From Lachnospiraceae bacterium (GTDB lineage Bacteria > Bacillota > Clostridia > Lachnospirales > Lachnospiraceae): DNA of 59,617 nucleotides. The stretch lies in assembly GCA_030825115.1 (NCBI GenBank), contig JAPJQL010000016.1:1-59617 (forward strand), in the 5' to 3' direction. Shown here in pieces: positions 33,888 to 42,416 of the stretch (position 1 is its first letter; every line of letters begins with the position of its first letter). The notes below the pieces were generated by a model. It saw only the letters and a list, made by a program, of their open reading frames with translations, was not told the DNA's origin and did not search any database. Position numbers and translations under genes: made by a program.

Positions 33888-34697
33888 ATGCATGCGATTG
33901 AACGCGCCGAATATATTCTGGCTATGTTGGAAAAAAATAAGGTAGTCATGGTGGCAGATCTGAGCCGGGAAATGAACGTTACGGAAGAGACGGTCCGAAA
34001 GGATCTGGAAAAGCTGGAAAAGCAGGAACGGCTGACCCGGGTACATGGCGGCGCTTATCTGAATGAGGGCTATGGCAATGAGACGCCGGTCACGGTCCGC
34101 AGCAAGATCATGCGGGAAGAGAAGGCTTTGCTTGGCAGAAGGTGCATGAGTCTGATCAAAGAAAAGGAATCCGTCTTTTTAGACTGCAGCACGACGGCGC
34201 TGTATCTGGCAAAGGAACTGGCGTCGTATGACAAGAAGCTGACCGTCATGACCAATTCCCTGGCGGCGGCATCGGAACTGGAAGGCAATCCATCCATCCG
34301 CCTGATCGTCTTTGGAGGGGAGCTGAACCGGGACCGGGCGGCGTTTGAAGGAGAGAGCGTGCAGCGTGAATTAAAACAGTGTTTTATCCACAAGGCGTTT
34401 ATCAGCAGTGCCGGAATCAGCCCCGAAGCCGGAATCACAGATTCCACAAGGGAGGAGGCGGAGATCCGAAGAGCTGTCATCCGTCAGGCAAAGGCATGTA
34501 TCCTGATGGCGGACACTACCAAGATCGGAAGAAACGGAGTCTATGTGATCGGCGGGATTGAGGATGTGGACTGCCTGGTGGTGGACCGTCCGATTGATAA
34601 GGAAAATCCGGTCCTGTGGGAGCAGCTGGAAACTCTGAAAGTTCCGGTTATCGACGGAACTCATTCCGGGAAGACAAAAAAGGCGGCACATGAATGA
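33888..34697 (+). CDS. DeoR-family transcriptional regulator of the nucleoside salvage block
   Basis: This 269-residue regulator has the N-terminal helix-turn-helix (KVVMVADLSREMNVTEETVRKDLEKLEKQERLTRVHGGA, residues about 16-54) and a DeoRC sensor domain with LDCSTTALYLAKEL, MTNSLAAASELE, FGGELNRDRAAFEG and STREEAEIRRAVIRQAK. Such proteins usually sense a phosphorylated sugar. Here the effector could be a 5-modified ribulose or ribose 1-phosphate. The stop overlaps or adjoins the next frame, and GGAGG stands before its ATG. It is probably the local repressor of the following genes. Confidence 0.92.
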   Translation: MHAIERAEYILAMLEKNKVVMVADLSREMNVTEETVRKDLEKLEKQERLTRVHGGAYLNEGYGNETPVTVRSKIMREEKALLGRRCMSLIKEKESVFLDCSTTALYLAKELASYDKKLTVMTNSLAAASELEGNPSIRLIVFGGELNRDRAAFEGESVQRELKQCFIHKAFISSAGISPEAGITDSTREEAEIRRAVIRQAKACILMADTTKIGRNGVYVIGGIEDVDCLVVDRPIDKENPVLWEQLETLKVPVIDGTHSGKTKKAAHE

Positions 34698-34720
34698 AAA
34701 AGAAAGAGGGAAGAGGAACG

Positions 34721-35332
34721 ATGGAAGATTTAACATTGCTTAAGCAGGCAGTTTTGCGGATCGCAAAGAAGGCTTACGATGAGAAGCTGATGGCGGGAAC
34801 GAGCGGCAACATGAGCGTGTACTGCCCCGGAGAGCGGCTGATGGTGATCACGCCCAGTTCCTATGATTATAGCATCATGGAAGAACAGGACATCGTGGTG
34901 ACCGACCTGGACGGAACTGTGGTGGAAGGCCATTTAAGGCCGTCCTCTGAGTGGAAGATGCATGCGGAGATTTATAAGCATCTGCCCCATGTGGGCGCTG
35001 TGGTGCATACCCATTCGCCCTACGCCACAAGCTTTGCAGTCACCCATCAGGAGATTCCCGTGATCCTGATTGAGATGATACCGTTTCTCAAGGGGAAGCT
35101 GGAGATCAGCCCTTACGCAGAGCAGGGGAGCGCCCAGGTCGGGCTGAACGCGGTTCCGATCCTGGAACGGAAAAATGCCTGCCTGATGGCCAATCACGGT
35201 GTGGTGGCGGTGGGAAAGACTCTGGATGAGGCTTATATGAACAGCGTTTATACGGAGGACACCGCGAAGATTTACCATATGGCGCTGGCAGGCGGACAAA
35301 AGCCGGTGGTGATTCCGGGGTATGAAGAATGA
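34721..35332 (+). CDS. Class II aldolase (fuculose-1-phosphate aldolase-like)
   Basis: This 203-residue zinc aldolase should split a ketose 1-phosphate into dihydroxyacetone phosphate and an aldehyde. Zinc-site residues are present: E77 in SSEWKMH, H96 and H98 in HTHSPYA, and H159 in ANHG. The TSGNMS phosphate loop (about 27-32) is also present. In the DHAP shunt, relatives of this enzyme cut 5-methylthioribulose 1-phosphate or 5-deoxyribulose 1-phosphate. The company of an MtnA-type isomerase and a phosphorylase here makes that the favoured role; L-fuculose or L-rhamnulose phosphate cannot be excluded. ATG at 34721 follows AAGAGGA; an ATG at 34694 overlapping the deoR stop is possible. Confidence 0.9.
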   Translation: MEDLTLLKQAVLRIAKKAYDEKLMAGTSGNMSVYCPGERLMVITPSSYDYSIMEEQDIVVTDLDGTVVEGHLRPSSEWKMHAEIYKHLPHVGAVVHTHSPYATSFAVTHQEIPVILIEMIPFLKGKLEISPYAEQGSAQVGLNAVPILERKNACLMANHGVVAVGKTLDEAYMNSVYTEDTAKIYHMALAGGQKPVVIPGYEE

Positions 35333-35387
35333 TTCAGGAATGACAGCAGCAAAAAAGACAGGGCAAGAGCCCGGACAGGAGAAGACG

Positions 35388-36218
35388 ATGAGCAGAGCAT
35401 ATGAGAGATTGTTGGAATGTTACCGTTGCGTGAAAGAAAAAGTTGATTTTCAGCCGAAGGTAGCGCTGGTACTGGGATCAGGACTGGGCGATTATGCAGA
35501 CTCCATAAAGGTGGAGGCAACTCTTGACTACCATGAGATCAAAGGATTTCCGGTATCTACGGTAAGCGGACACAAGGGGCGTTTTGTATTTGGCTATGTC
35601 GGAGAAGTTCCGGTGGTGATCATGCAGGGAAGAGTCCACTATTATGAAGGTTATTCGATGGAGGACGTGGTCCTGCCAACCCGCCTGATGAAGATGATGG
35701 GAGCCGAAATCCTGTTTTTGACCAATGCCGCCGGAGGGGTGAATTTTGACTTTGCCGCCGGAGATTTTATGCTGATCACAGACCAGATCAGCAATTTTGT
35801 GCCGTCTCCGCTGATCGGGCCGAATATAGAGGAACTGGGCCTGCGCTTCTCCGATATGAGTGAGATTTATAAGAGAGAACTTTGCGATATCATCCGCGAA
35901 ACGGCAGAGGATTTACAGATTCCGCTTAAAGAAGGCACCTATATACAGCTCAGCGGACCGAATTTTGAGAGCCCGCATGAGGTGAAGATGTGCAGGATCC
36001 TGGGCGGAGATGCGGTTGGGATGAGCACGGCATGTGAGGCGATCGCGGCAAACCATATGGGGATGAAGATCTGCGGTATCTCCTGTATTTCCAACCTTGG
36101 CTGCGGTATGAGTGACCAGCCTCTCAGCCATGAAGAAGTACAGGAGACTGCCGACCGGGTAGCGCCGATGTTTAAGAAGCTGATCACGGAGTCTGTGATC
36201 CGGATGGGAAAAGGATGA
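35388..36218 (+). CDS. Purine nucleoside phosphorylase, trimeric type
   Basis: This 276-residue enzyme splits a purine nucleoside with phosphate into base and (modified) ribose 1-phosphate. Signatures include LVLGSGLGDYA (phosphate loop), VSGHKGRFVFG, QGRVHYYEGY, LTNAAGGVN and SGPNFESPHEV. The 6-oxopurine-contacting residues are present as E194 and N236 (ISN), which predicts hypoxanthine or guanine nucleosides rather than adenosine. That fits the deaminase-type amidohydrolase at the operon end. H248 corresponds to the His that contacts a 5'-OH in mammalian PNP, so ordinary inosine and guanosine remain plausible. ATG at 35388 has CAGGAG at ideal distance and gives family length; earlier in-frame ATGs overlap the aldolase gene. 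Confidence 0.94.
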   Translation: MSRAYERLLECYRCVKEKVDFQPKVALVLGSGLGDYADSIKVEATLDYHEIKGFPVSTVSGHKGRFVFGYVGEVPVVIMQGRVHYYEGYSMEDVVLPTRLMKMMGAEILFLTNAAGGVNFDFAAGDFMLITDQISNFVPSPLIGPNIEELGLRFSDMSEIYKRELCDIIRETAEDLQIPLKEGTYIQLSGPNFESPHEVKMCRILGGDAVGMSTACEAIAANHMGMKICGISCISNLGCGMSDQPLSHEEVQETADRVAPMFKKLITESVIRMGKG

Positions 36219-36222
36219 AGTT

Positions 36223-37197
36223 ATGAAAGGGATTTATTTTAACGGGACCAGTGCCGTGTACCGGGAAGACCTTCCGGTCCCGGTCCCGACGGATACGCAG
36301 AGCCTGATCAAGGTCATCTATGCCGGCGTATGCAATACGGACCGGGAGATATTAAAAGGATACCGCCCTGATTTTAAAGGCGTGATGGGGCATGAATTTG
36401 TCGGCGTGGTGGAAGCCTCCGACAATCCTTTGCTGGTTGGCAGGCGTGTCGTCGGTGAACTGAATGCCGGTTGCGGCCATTGTATTTACTGCAGGACGGG
36501 GCGGGAAAAACACTGCCCGGAGAGAAAGGTCATCGGGATGGAAGGAAAAGACGGCTGTTTTGCCGAGTATATGACGCTGGAAACCCATCTGCTCCATGAG
36601 ATTCCCGACAGCCTGCCTTCCGATCTGGCGCTTTTGACAGAGCCGTTAGCGGCAGCTTTGGAGATTCCAAAGCAGGTGCATCTGGATCCGGATACAAAAG
36701 TTGCGGTCATCGGAGACGGGCGGCTTGCGTATCAGATTGCCGGAGTTTTGCATCTGCACGGCGTAGATCTGACCATTATCGGGAAGCATCCTGAGAAGCT
36801 TGCCAGGTTTGCGGATTTTGGAAATACGACAGAGCTTGCGGCAGCAGAGGAAGCGGGAAAACTTGCATCAGGAGAGGCGCTGGAGGCGGCGACCTACGAA
36901 ATTGTGGTGGAAGCCACCGGGGCTCCGTCAGGGCTTTCCCTAGCTTCGCAGCTCGTGCGAAGACAGGGGACGATCGTGCTGAAAAGCACGTATGCGGGCG
37001 CTGTTTCCCTGGATATGAGCTATTTTGTGGTGAACGAAATAACGCTCATCGGAAGCCGCTGCGGTCCTTTTGAGCCGGCGCTCAGACTGCTTGCCAAAGG
37101 GCTTGTAAAGCTTCCTGAGGTAGAATTCTACAGCCTGGAAGACTATGAGAAGGCATTTGCCTCCCGGGCATTTAAGGCGGGATTCTGCCTCAGGTGA
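36223..37197 (+). CDS. Zinc-binding alcohol dehydrogenase (MDR family)
   Basis: This 324-residue medium-chain dehydrogenase has a catalytic zinc site (AGVCNTD, MGHEFVGVV) and a structural zinc site with four cysteines in CGHCIYCRTGREKHC. Its Rossmann fold starts with VAVIGDGRLAYQIAGVL. It is shorter than many MDR enzymes (about 340-350 residues). It starts 5 bases after the phosphorylase stop. Inside this operon the best role is reduction of the aldehyde that the class II aldolase releases (2-methylthioacetaldehyde, acetaldehyde or glycolaldehyde), regenerating NAD+. Oxidation of a sugar alcohol is the alternative. Confidence 0.9.
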   Translation: MKGIYFNGTSAVYREDLPVPVPTDTQSLIKVIYAGVCNTDREILKGYRPDFKGVMGHEFVGVVEASDNPLLVGRRVVGELNAGCGHCIYCRTGREKHCPERKVIGMEGKDGCFAEYMTLETHLLHEIPDSLPSDLALLTEPLAAALEIPKQVHLDPDTKVAVIGDGRLAYQIAGVLHLHGVDLTIIGKHPEKLARFADFGNTTELAAAEEAGKLASGEALEAATYEIVVEATGAPSGLSLASQLVRRQGTIVLKSTYAGAVSLDMSYFVVNEITLIGSRCGPFEPALRLLAKGLVKLPEVEFYSLEDYEKAFASRAFKAGFCLR

Positions 37198-37240
37198 ATA
37201 AAGACAGAAAAATAAGAAGAACATAAAAGGAGGAAGAGAA

Positions 37241-38320
37241 ATGGACGGATTAAAGCAGATCACCCATATCGATAATGTAAAGCTGAGCGACGACAAACGC
37301 GCGGTGATCATTATCGACCAGACCAAGCTGCCGACAGTAACGGAATATCTGACTCTGCATACGGCAAAAGATCTGTACGATGCCATTTTCGAATTGAAGG
37401 TCAGGGGAGCGCCTGCCATCGGCATCTGTGCCGGTTTTGGCATCTATATCCTGGCCCGCTCGATCGAGACGGAGGATATGGAGGTATTTTGCAAGAAGTT
37501 CAGCGAATATAAGGAATACCTGAATTCGTCCCGTCCTACGGCGGTCAATTTAAGCTGGGCGTTGAACCGGATGGAGAAGGTCGTGCAGGACAACCGCGGA
37601 CGGAAGGTTTTGGAAGTCCTTGATCTGCTGGAACAGGAGTGCCGGATGATACAGGAGGAGGATATGGCGATGTGCCGCGCGATTTCGGAGCACGGTCTGT
37701 CTCTGATCAAAGACGGGGACGGCATCCTGACTCACTGCAATGCAGGTCCCCTTGCGACCTCCCGCTACGGCACTGCGCTTGGCCCTTTGTTCCTTGGGAA
37801 GGAAAGAGGGATGGAGTTCAAGGTGTTTGCAGATGAGACAAGACCTCTTTTGCAGGGGGCGAGGCTGACGTCCTATGAGCTTCAGAAAGCCGGAATCGAT
37901 GTGACGCTGATCTGTGACAATATGGCGAGCCTTGTGATGAAGAACGGCTGGGTGCAGGCGTGCTTCGTGGGCTGTGACCGGGTTGCAGCCAACGGAGATG
38001 CGGCCAATAAGATCGGCACCAGTGGCGTTGCAATCCTGGCAAAGCACTATGGGATACCGTTCTATGTGCTGGGACCCAGCTCCACGATCGATATGAACTG
38101 CAAAACGGGGGCGGACATCGAGATTGAACTTCGCAACCCCGACGAGATCAAGCGGAAGTTTTACGAAAAGCCGATGGCGCCTGACGAGGTCAAGTGCTAT
38201 AACCCTGCATTTGATGTGACGGACCACAGCCTGATCAGCGGTATCGTGACGGAACACGGCATTTGCCGGGCGCCTTACACGGAAAGTCTTGCAAAAATAT
38301 TTGAAAAACAGGAAAGTTAA
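37241..38320 (+). CDS. mtnA: MtnA-type sugar 1-phosphate isomerase (methylthioribose-1-phosphate isomerase)
   Basis: This 359-residue cytoplasmic enzyme converts an aldose 1-phosphate (5-methylthioribose or 5-deoxyribose 1-phosphate) to the matching ribulose 1-phosphate. Catalytic residues are visible as C166 in LTHCNAGPLATS and D246 in GCDRVAANGD. The substrate-shaping RGAPAIG motif is at residues 55-61. The domain is full length. AAGGAGGAAGAG precedes the ATG. It links the upstream phosphorylase with the aldolase into a DHAP-shunt route. No MtnB, MtnC/X/W or MtnD genes of the methionine-regenerating path occur here, so the sugar is more likely split than recycled. Confidence 0.94.
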   Translation: MDGLKQITHIDNVKLSDDKRAVIIIDQTKLPTVTEYLTLHTAKDLYDAIFELKVRGAPAIGICAGFGIYILARSIETEDMEVFCKKFSEYKEYLNSSRPTAVNLSWALNRMEKVVQDNRGRKVLEVLDLLEQECRMIQEEDMAMCRAISEHGLSLIKDGDGILTHCNAGPLATSRYGTALGPLFLGKERGMEFKVFADETRPLLQGARLTSYELQKAGIDVTLICDNMASLVMKNGWVQACFVGCDRVAANGDAANKIGTSGVAILAKHYGIPFYVLGPSSTIDMNCKTGADIEIELRNPDEIKRKFYEKPMAPDEVKCYNPAFDVTDHSLISGIVTEHGICRAPYTESLAKIFEKQES

Positions 38321-38330
38321 AAGAATTCGG

Positions 38331-38359
38331 TTGTAATTCGTCGGATTTCGTAGTAAAAA
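38331..38359 (+). promoter_or_regulatory. Possible internal promoter before the BMP lipoprotein gene
   Basis: TTGTAA (38331-38336) and TAAAAA (38354-38359) are 17 bases apart in the 93-base gap after mtnA. It would let the transporter be expressed apart from the enzymes. Confidence 0.4.
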
Positions 38360-38413
38360 TATAGTGAGGCACTATTAATTGTGTTTATCAAAAGAATAAG
38401 GAGAGAAGACATT

Positions 38414-39625
38414 ATGAAGAAAGTTTTAAGCGTGTTACTGAGTGCAGCCCTGGCAGGCGCCCTGCTGACCGGATGCGGCGGCAGTGCTCCGAAGGAGACG
38501 GCAGCGGCTACCGAGGCAGCCACTACAGCAGCAGAAGCTAAGGCAGATCAGACTGAGGCGGCCGAAGCAGCAGGCGGCGAGGCAGCTTCTGCGGCACTTA
38601 AGATCGCGATCGTCAGCAGCCCGTCCGGCGTGGATGACGGTTCCTTTAACCAGGACAACTACAATGGCATTCTGGATTTCATCGCGGCAAACCCGGATGC
38701 AACTGTGACTCCGGTCAGAGAAGAGACCGGCGATACTGCTGCAGCGATCCAGGCAGTAGCTGACATCGTTGCCGATTATGACGTTATCGTGTGCTGCGGC
38801 TTCCAGTTTGCGGCGATCGGCGGGATTGCAAATGATAACCCAAATGTAAAATTTATCCTGGTAGACAGTTTCCCAACGGATGCAGAGGGAACAGAAGTGA
38901 CCTGTGACAATGTATATGCGATGACCTTTAAGGAGCAGGAGAGCGGCTTCTTTGCAGGGATTGCGGCTGCGCTTGAGTCCCAGACCAAGAAGGTTGCAGT
39001 TGTAAACGGCATTGCATATCCGTCCAACGTAAACTATCAGTATGGCTTTGAGTCCGGCGTAAACTATGCAAATGCAAAATATGAGACAGGCGTTGAGATT
39101 GTCGAGATCGCGTCTTATGCAGGTACTGATGTGACCAATGCAAATGTAGGCGGCAACTACGTGGGAAGCTTCGCTGACGAGGCAACCGGCAAGGTAGTCG
39201 GCAAGGCGCTGATCGACCAGGGCTGTGACGTTCTCTTCGTAGCGGCAGGCGGTTCCGGCAATGGCGTCTTCACCGCAGCAAAGGAAGCGGCAGGCGTAAA
39301 GGTCATCGGCTGTGACGTAGACCAGTATGACGACGGTGCAAACGGCTCCGACAACATCATCCTGACTTCCGGCCTTAAGGTTATGGGCATGAACGTGGAG
39401 AAGCAGTTGAATGCAGTTGCAGACGGCTCCTTTAAGGGCGAGAACGTACTGCTGGGCGCTGACACGGATTCCACCGGATTTGTAAAAGCTGGGGGAAGAA
39501 ACCAGATGTCCGCAGAGACGATTGAGAAACTGGATGAGGCATATGCGCTGGTAAAAGACGGAACCATCGTTCCGGCAGCCAACTTCAACAACATCCAGCC
39601 AGACGATTTTCCGGGGCTGAAATAA
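38414..39625 (+). CDS. BMP-family nucleoside-binding lipoprotein
   Basis: This 403-residue lipoprotein has its lipobox at LLTGC (Cys21), followed by an Ala/Thr/Glu-rich linker. The binding domain opens with LKIAIVSSPSGVDDGSFNQDNYNGI, as in the BMP/PnrA family, and includes VIVCCGFQF and FKEQESGFFAGIAAAL. Members of this family bind purine nucleosides for uptake. It is followed by a terminator-like hairpin, which would give more binding protein than ATPase, and then by the ATPase and two permeases of the same system. The natural ligand may include 5'-modified nucleosides such as methylthioadenosine; this is inferred from the enzymes. Confidence 0.94.
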   Translation: MKKVLSVLLSAALAGALLTGCGGSAPKETAAATEAATTAAEAKADQTEAAEAAGGEAASAALKIAIVSSPSGVDDGSFNQDNYNGILDFIAANPDATVTPVREETGDTAAAIQAVADIVADYDVIVCCGFQFAAIGGIANDNPNVKFILVDSFPTDAEGTEVTCDNVYAMTFKEQESGFFAGIAAALESQTKKVAVVNGIAYPSNVNYQYGFESGVNYANAKYETGVEIVEIASYAGTDVTNANVGGNYVGSFADEATGKVVGKALIDQGCDVLFVAAGGSGNGVFTAAKEAAGVKVIGCDVDQYDDGANGSDNIILTSGLKVMGMNVEKQLNAVADGSFKGENVLLGADTDSTGFVKAGGRNQMSAETIEKLDEAYALVKDGTIVPAANFNNIQPDDFPGLK

Positions 39626-39650
39626 GATCAGAGTCTGAGAATCCAAAAAT

Positions 39651-39683
39651 CCGGCTTGTAGGGTTACTATGAGCCGGTTTTTT
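39651..39683 (+). terminator. Hairpin between binding-protein and ATPase genes (partial terminator)
   Basis: CCGGCT pairs with AGCCGG around a 15-base loop, followed by six T. It lies between two genes of one transporter, so it probably only partly stops transcription and keeps the ATPase level below that of the binding protein. Confidence 0.65.
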
Positions 39684-39739
39684 GATTCAGGCCCCTGTTT
39701 GGGGGAATCCTGAGAATATATGGAAAAAGGAGGAAGGTC

Positions 39740-41281
39740 ATGTCGGAATACATCATCGAGATGAAGCATATTACGAAACGTTTTCCCGGCATTGTGGCAA
39801 ATGATGATGTGACGCTGCAGATCAGGAAAGGGGAGATATTCGCGCTGCTCGGCGAAAACGGCGCAGGCAAATCCACCCTGATGAGCATGCTGTTCGGAAT
39901 GTATGAGCCGGATGAGGGAGAGATCTGTATCCGGGGGAAAAAGGAGCGCATTACGTCGCCGAGTTACGCAACAAAGCTGAATATCGGGATGGTGCATCAG
40001 CATTTTAAGCTGGTGCAGAACTACACGATCACGGAGAATATCATACTGGGACTGAAAAGCAGGGATAAGCTGTTTGGGATCCTGCCATATGTAGATATCA
40101 AAAAAGCGGATCGGGAGATTGAGGCGCTGTCTAAAAAATATGGTTTGGAAGTAAACCCCACAGATGTGATCGAGGATGTCAACGTATCGATCCAGCAGCG
40201 TGTGGAAATCTTAAAGATGCTTTACCGGGAAGCGGAAATCCTGATTTTCGATGAACCGACGGCGGTGCTGACACCCCAGGAGATTACATTTTTGCTGGGA
40301 ATCATCCGGGGATTGCGGGAAAACGGCAAGACCATCATCCTGATCACCCATAAACTGGAGGAGATCAAGCAGGTTGCGGACCGCTGTGCGATCTTAAACC
40401 GCGGCAGGCTGATCGATGTCCTTGAGGTGGCAGAGACAACGACAAAGCAGATGGCAAACCTGATGGTTGGGCGTGAGGTTTCCTTTGAGGTGGAGAAGGA
40501 CGAGCCGGAGTTTCAGGATACGGTCCTGGAAGTGAAAAACCTGACGGTAAAGAACCAGGATCATTTTGAGGTCGTGAAGGATGTGTCTTTTTCCATCCGG
40601 GGAGGGGAGGTTTTTGCGATCGCAGGCGTGTCGGGAAACGGGCAGGTTGAGATTGCGGATGCGATTGCCGGGCTGGAAAAGGCGGCGAAAGGTTCGATCC
40701 TCCTGAATGGAAAAGACATCACCCATTACAGCATCCGAAAGAGGACACTGGAAGGAATCTCCTACATCCCGGAGGACAGGCAGAGCTTTGGGCTTGTGCT
40801 GGATTTTACGCTGGAGGAGAATCTGGCCCTTAAGGATTATTACCGGGAACCGTTTTCAAAGAAGGGGATTTTGAATCAGGCAGAGTTTGACCGCTATGGG
40901 GAAGAACTGATCGGGCGGTATGATATCAGGAGCGGACAGGGAATTAAAACTGTCGTGCGTTCCATGAGCGGCGGAAACCAGCAGAAGGCGATCATCGGCA
41001 GGGAGATTGAGCTCCAGTCGCCGCTTATGATTTTTGTGCAGCCGACCAGGGGACTGGATATCGGCGCGATCGAGAATATCCACAGACAGATCATCAAAGA
41101 GCGGGATGCGGGAAAGGCTATCCTCCTGATCTCGCTGGAACTGGATGAGATCATGAACTGTGCAGATACCATCGGCGTTATCTACAACGGGCAGATCCAA
41201 AAGATTGCGGATGCAAAATCACTGACCACCAACGAGGTGGGAGAATTCATGATGGGGGTGAAGTCGGATGCAAAAAAATAA
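39740..41281 (+). CDS. Nucleoside ABC transporter ATP-binding protein, two cassettes
   Basis: This 513-residue protein carries two ABC cassettes in tandem, as in YufO/NupA and sugar CUT2 ATPases. The first has Walker A GENGAGKSTLM, signature region VSIQQRVEILK and Walker B ILIFDEPTAVL. The second has a degenerate Walker A (GVSGNGQVEIAD) and signature MSGGNQQKAIIGREI. It starts 115 bases after the binding-protein gene. The permease gene downstream starts 14 bases before this gene's stop ends, so the two are coupled. Confidence 0.95.
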   Translation: MSEYIIEMKHITKRFPGIVANDDVTLQIRKGEIFALLGENGAGKSTLMSMLFGMYEPDEGEICIRGKKERITSPSYATKLNIGMVHQHFKLVQNYTITENIILGLKSRDKLFGILPYVDIKKADREIEALSKKYGLEVNPTDVIEDVNVSIQQRVEILKMLYREAEILIFDEPTAVLTPQEITFLLGIIRGLRENGKTIILITHKLEEIKQVADRCAILNRGRLIDVLEVAETTTKQMANLMVGREVSFEVEKDEPEFQDTVLEVKNLTVKNQDHFEVVKDVSFSIRGGEVFAIAGVSGNGQVEIADAIAGLEKAAKGSILLNGKDITHYSIRKRTLEGISYIPEDRQSFGLVLDFTLEENLALKDYYREPFSKKGILNQAEFDRYGEELIGRYDIRSGQGIKTVVRSMSGGNQQKAIIGREIELQSPLMIFVQPTRGLDIGAIENIHRQIIKERDAGKAILLISLELDEIMNCADTIGVIYNGQIQKIADAKSLTTNEVGEFMMGVKSDAKK

Positions 41282-42416
41282 ACATCATATAAAGAGCGGC
41301 TTCGTCCGGCTGCTTGGCAACGAGCGGAAGCAGGCGATCACCATCCCGCTGTTTGCAATCGTGCTGAGCCTTCTTGCAGGGGCGGCAGTCATCCTGTTTT
41401 TGGGTAAGAATCCGCTGGTGGCTTATCAGAACCTGCTTCAGGGTTCGGGCCTGCTTCCAAAGGCAAGCTACGCCGGGTATAAGAGCATGCTGACGGATTT
41501 TACCAGCTTTATGAATGCGTGGACACCGATGCTGTTTGCGTCCCTCTCTGTGGCGGTGGCGCTGCGGGCGGGGCTGTTTAACATCGGCGTGTCGGGGCAG
41601 ATGCTGACGGCGGGCTTCGTCACGACGCTCGTGGTGGGCTACAGCTCCATGAGCGCCCCGATGGCAAAACCGCTGGTGCTGGTGGTCGGAATCCTTGCAG
41701 GGGCGATGGTGGGCGGTCTTATCGGATGGCTGAAGCACCAGTTCAACATCAATGAGGTGGTATCCTCCATCATGATCAACTATATTGCCCAGTATGTCAT
41801 CAGCTTTTTCATCAATACTTATTATGTAAATCCGGTATCCAGGCAGTCCAATGCCGTATCCAAAGCAGCCAGGCTGACTTTGATGGATACGCCGGTCGGG
41901 AATCTGAAGATGGATATCCCTCTGGGAATCGTGCTGGCGGTGCTGACGGCATTTCTGGTTAAGTTCCTTTTGGACCGGACGACCTTCGGGTATGAGCTTA
42001 AGTGCGTGGGGACCAGCCGGAATGCGGCGCGGTATGCGGGCATCAACGTGGGAAAAAATATGGTGCTGGCGATGGTCCTGTCGGGCGCTCTCGCAGGTCT
42101 TGCAGGCGTGACGTATTATCTCGGGTATTTTGGCTCGATCCAGCCGAGGGTCCTGCCAAGTACGGGCTTTGATGCGATCGCAGTGTCTCTGCTTGCAAAC
42201 AGCAACCCGGTCGGAATCATCTTTTCTTCCTTTTTGATCACGGTGATCAGCAAAGGAAGCACGTATATGAATTCTGCTTCAGGGCTGGAGTCGGAGATCG
42301 CGTCCGTGATCACAGGCGTGATCCTGCTGTTCTCTGCCTGCGGCGCGTTTATCCGCTATAAGGTAAAGAGTTTTCAGGATGAGCTCAAAGAAGAGGATGA
42401 AGGGAGGGAAGGCTGA
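41268..42416 (+). CDS. Nucleoside ABC transporter permease 1 (YufP/NupB-like)
   Basis: This 382-residue membrane protein has about nine to ten hydrophobic segments. It contains the BPD_transp_2 stretches FNIGVSGQMLTAGF, FNINEVVSSIMINYIAQYV and RNAARYAGINVGKNMVLAMVLSGALAGLAG. It overlaps the ATPase gene by 14 bases. The next permease shares its last base (ATG inside TGATG), which indicates a balanced two-permease complex. Confidence 0.94.
   Translation: MQKNKHHIKSGFVRLLGNERKQAITIPLFAIVLSLLAGAAVILFLGKNPLVAYQNLLQGSGLLPKASYAGYKSMLTDFTSFMNAWTPMLFASLSVAVALRAGLFNIGVSGQMLTAGFVTTLVVGYSSMSAPMAKPLVLVVGILAGAMVGGLIGWLKHQFNINEVVSSIMINYIAQYVISFFINTYYVNPVSRQSNAVSKAARLTLMDTPVGNLKMDIPLGIVLAVLTAFLVKFLLDRTTFGYELKCVGTSRNAARYAGINVGKNMVLAMVLSGALAGLAGVTYYLGYFGSIQPRVLPSTGFDAIAVSLLANSNPVGIIFSSFLITVISKGSTYMNSASGLESEIASVITGVILLFSACGAFIRYKVKSFQDELKEEDEGREG

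Noticed and set aside
38321..38413. Possible purine or SAM riboswitch before the nucleoside transporter
   Set aside because: The gap is under 100 bases, and I found neither the paired stems nor the conserved loop sequences of known classes.
38435..40003. 522-codon minus-strand frame across the BMP lipoprotein and ATPase start
   Set aside because: It lies opposite two well-supported genes and across their intergenic hairpin, is rich in Cys and His, and has no family resemblance.
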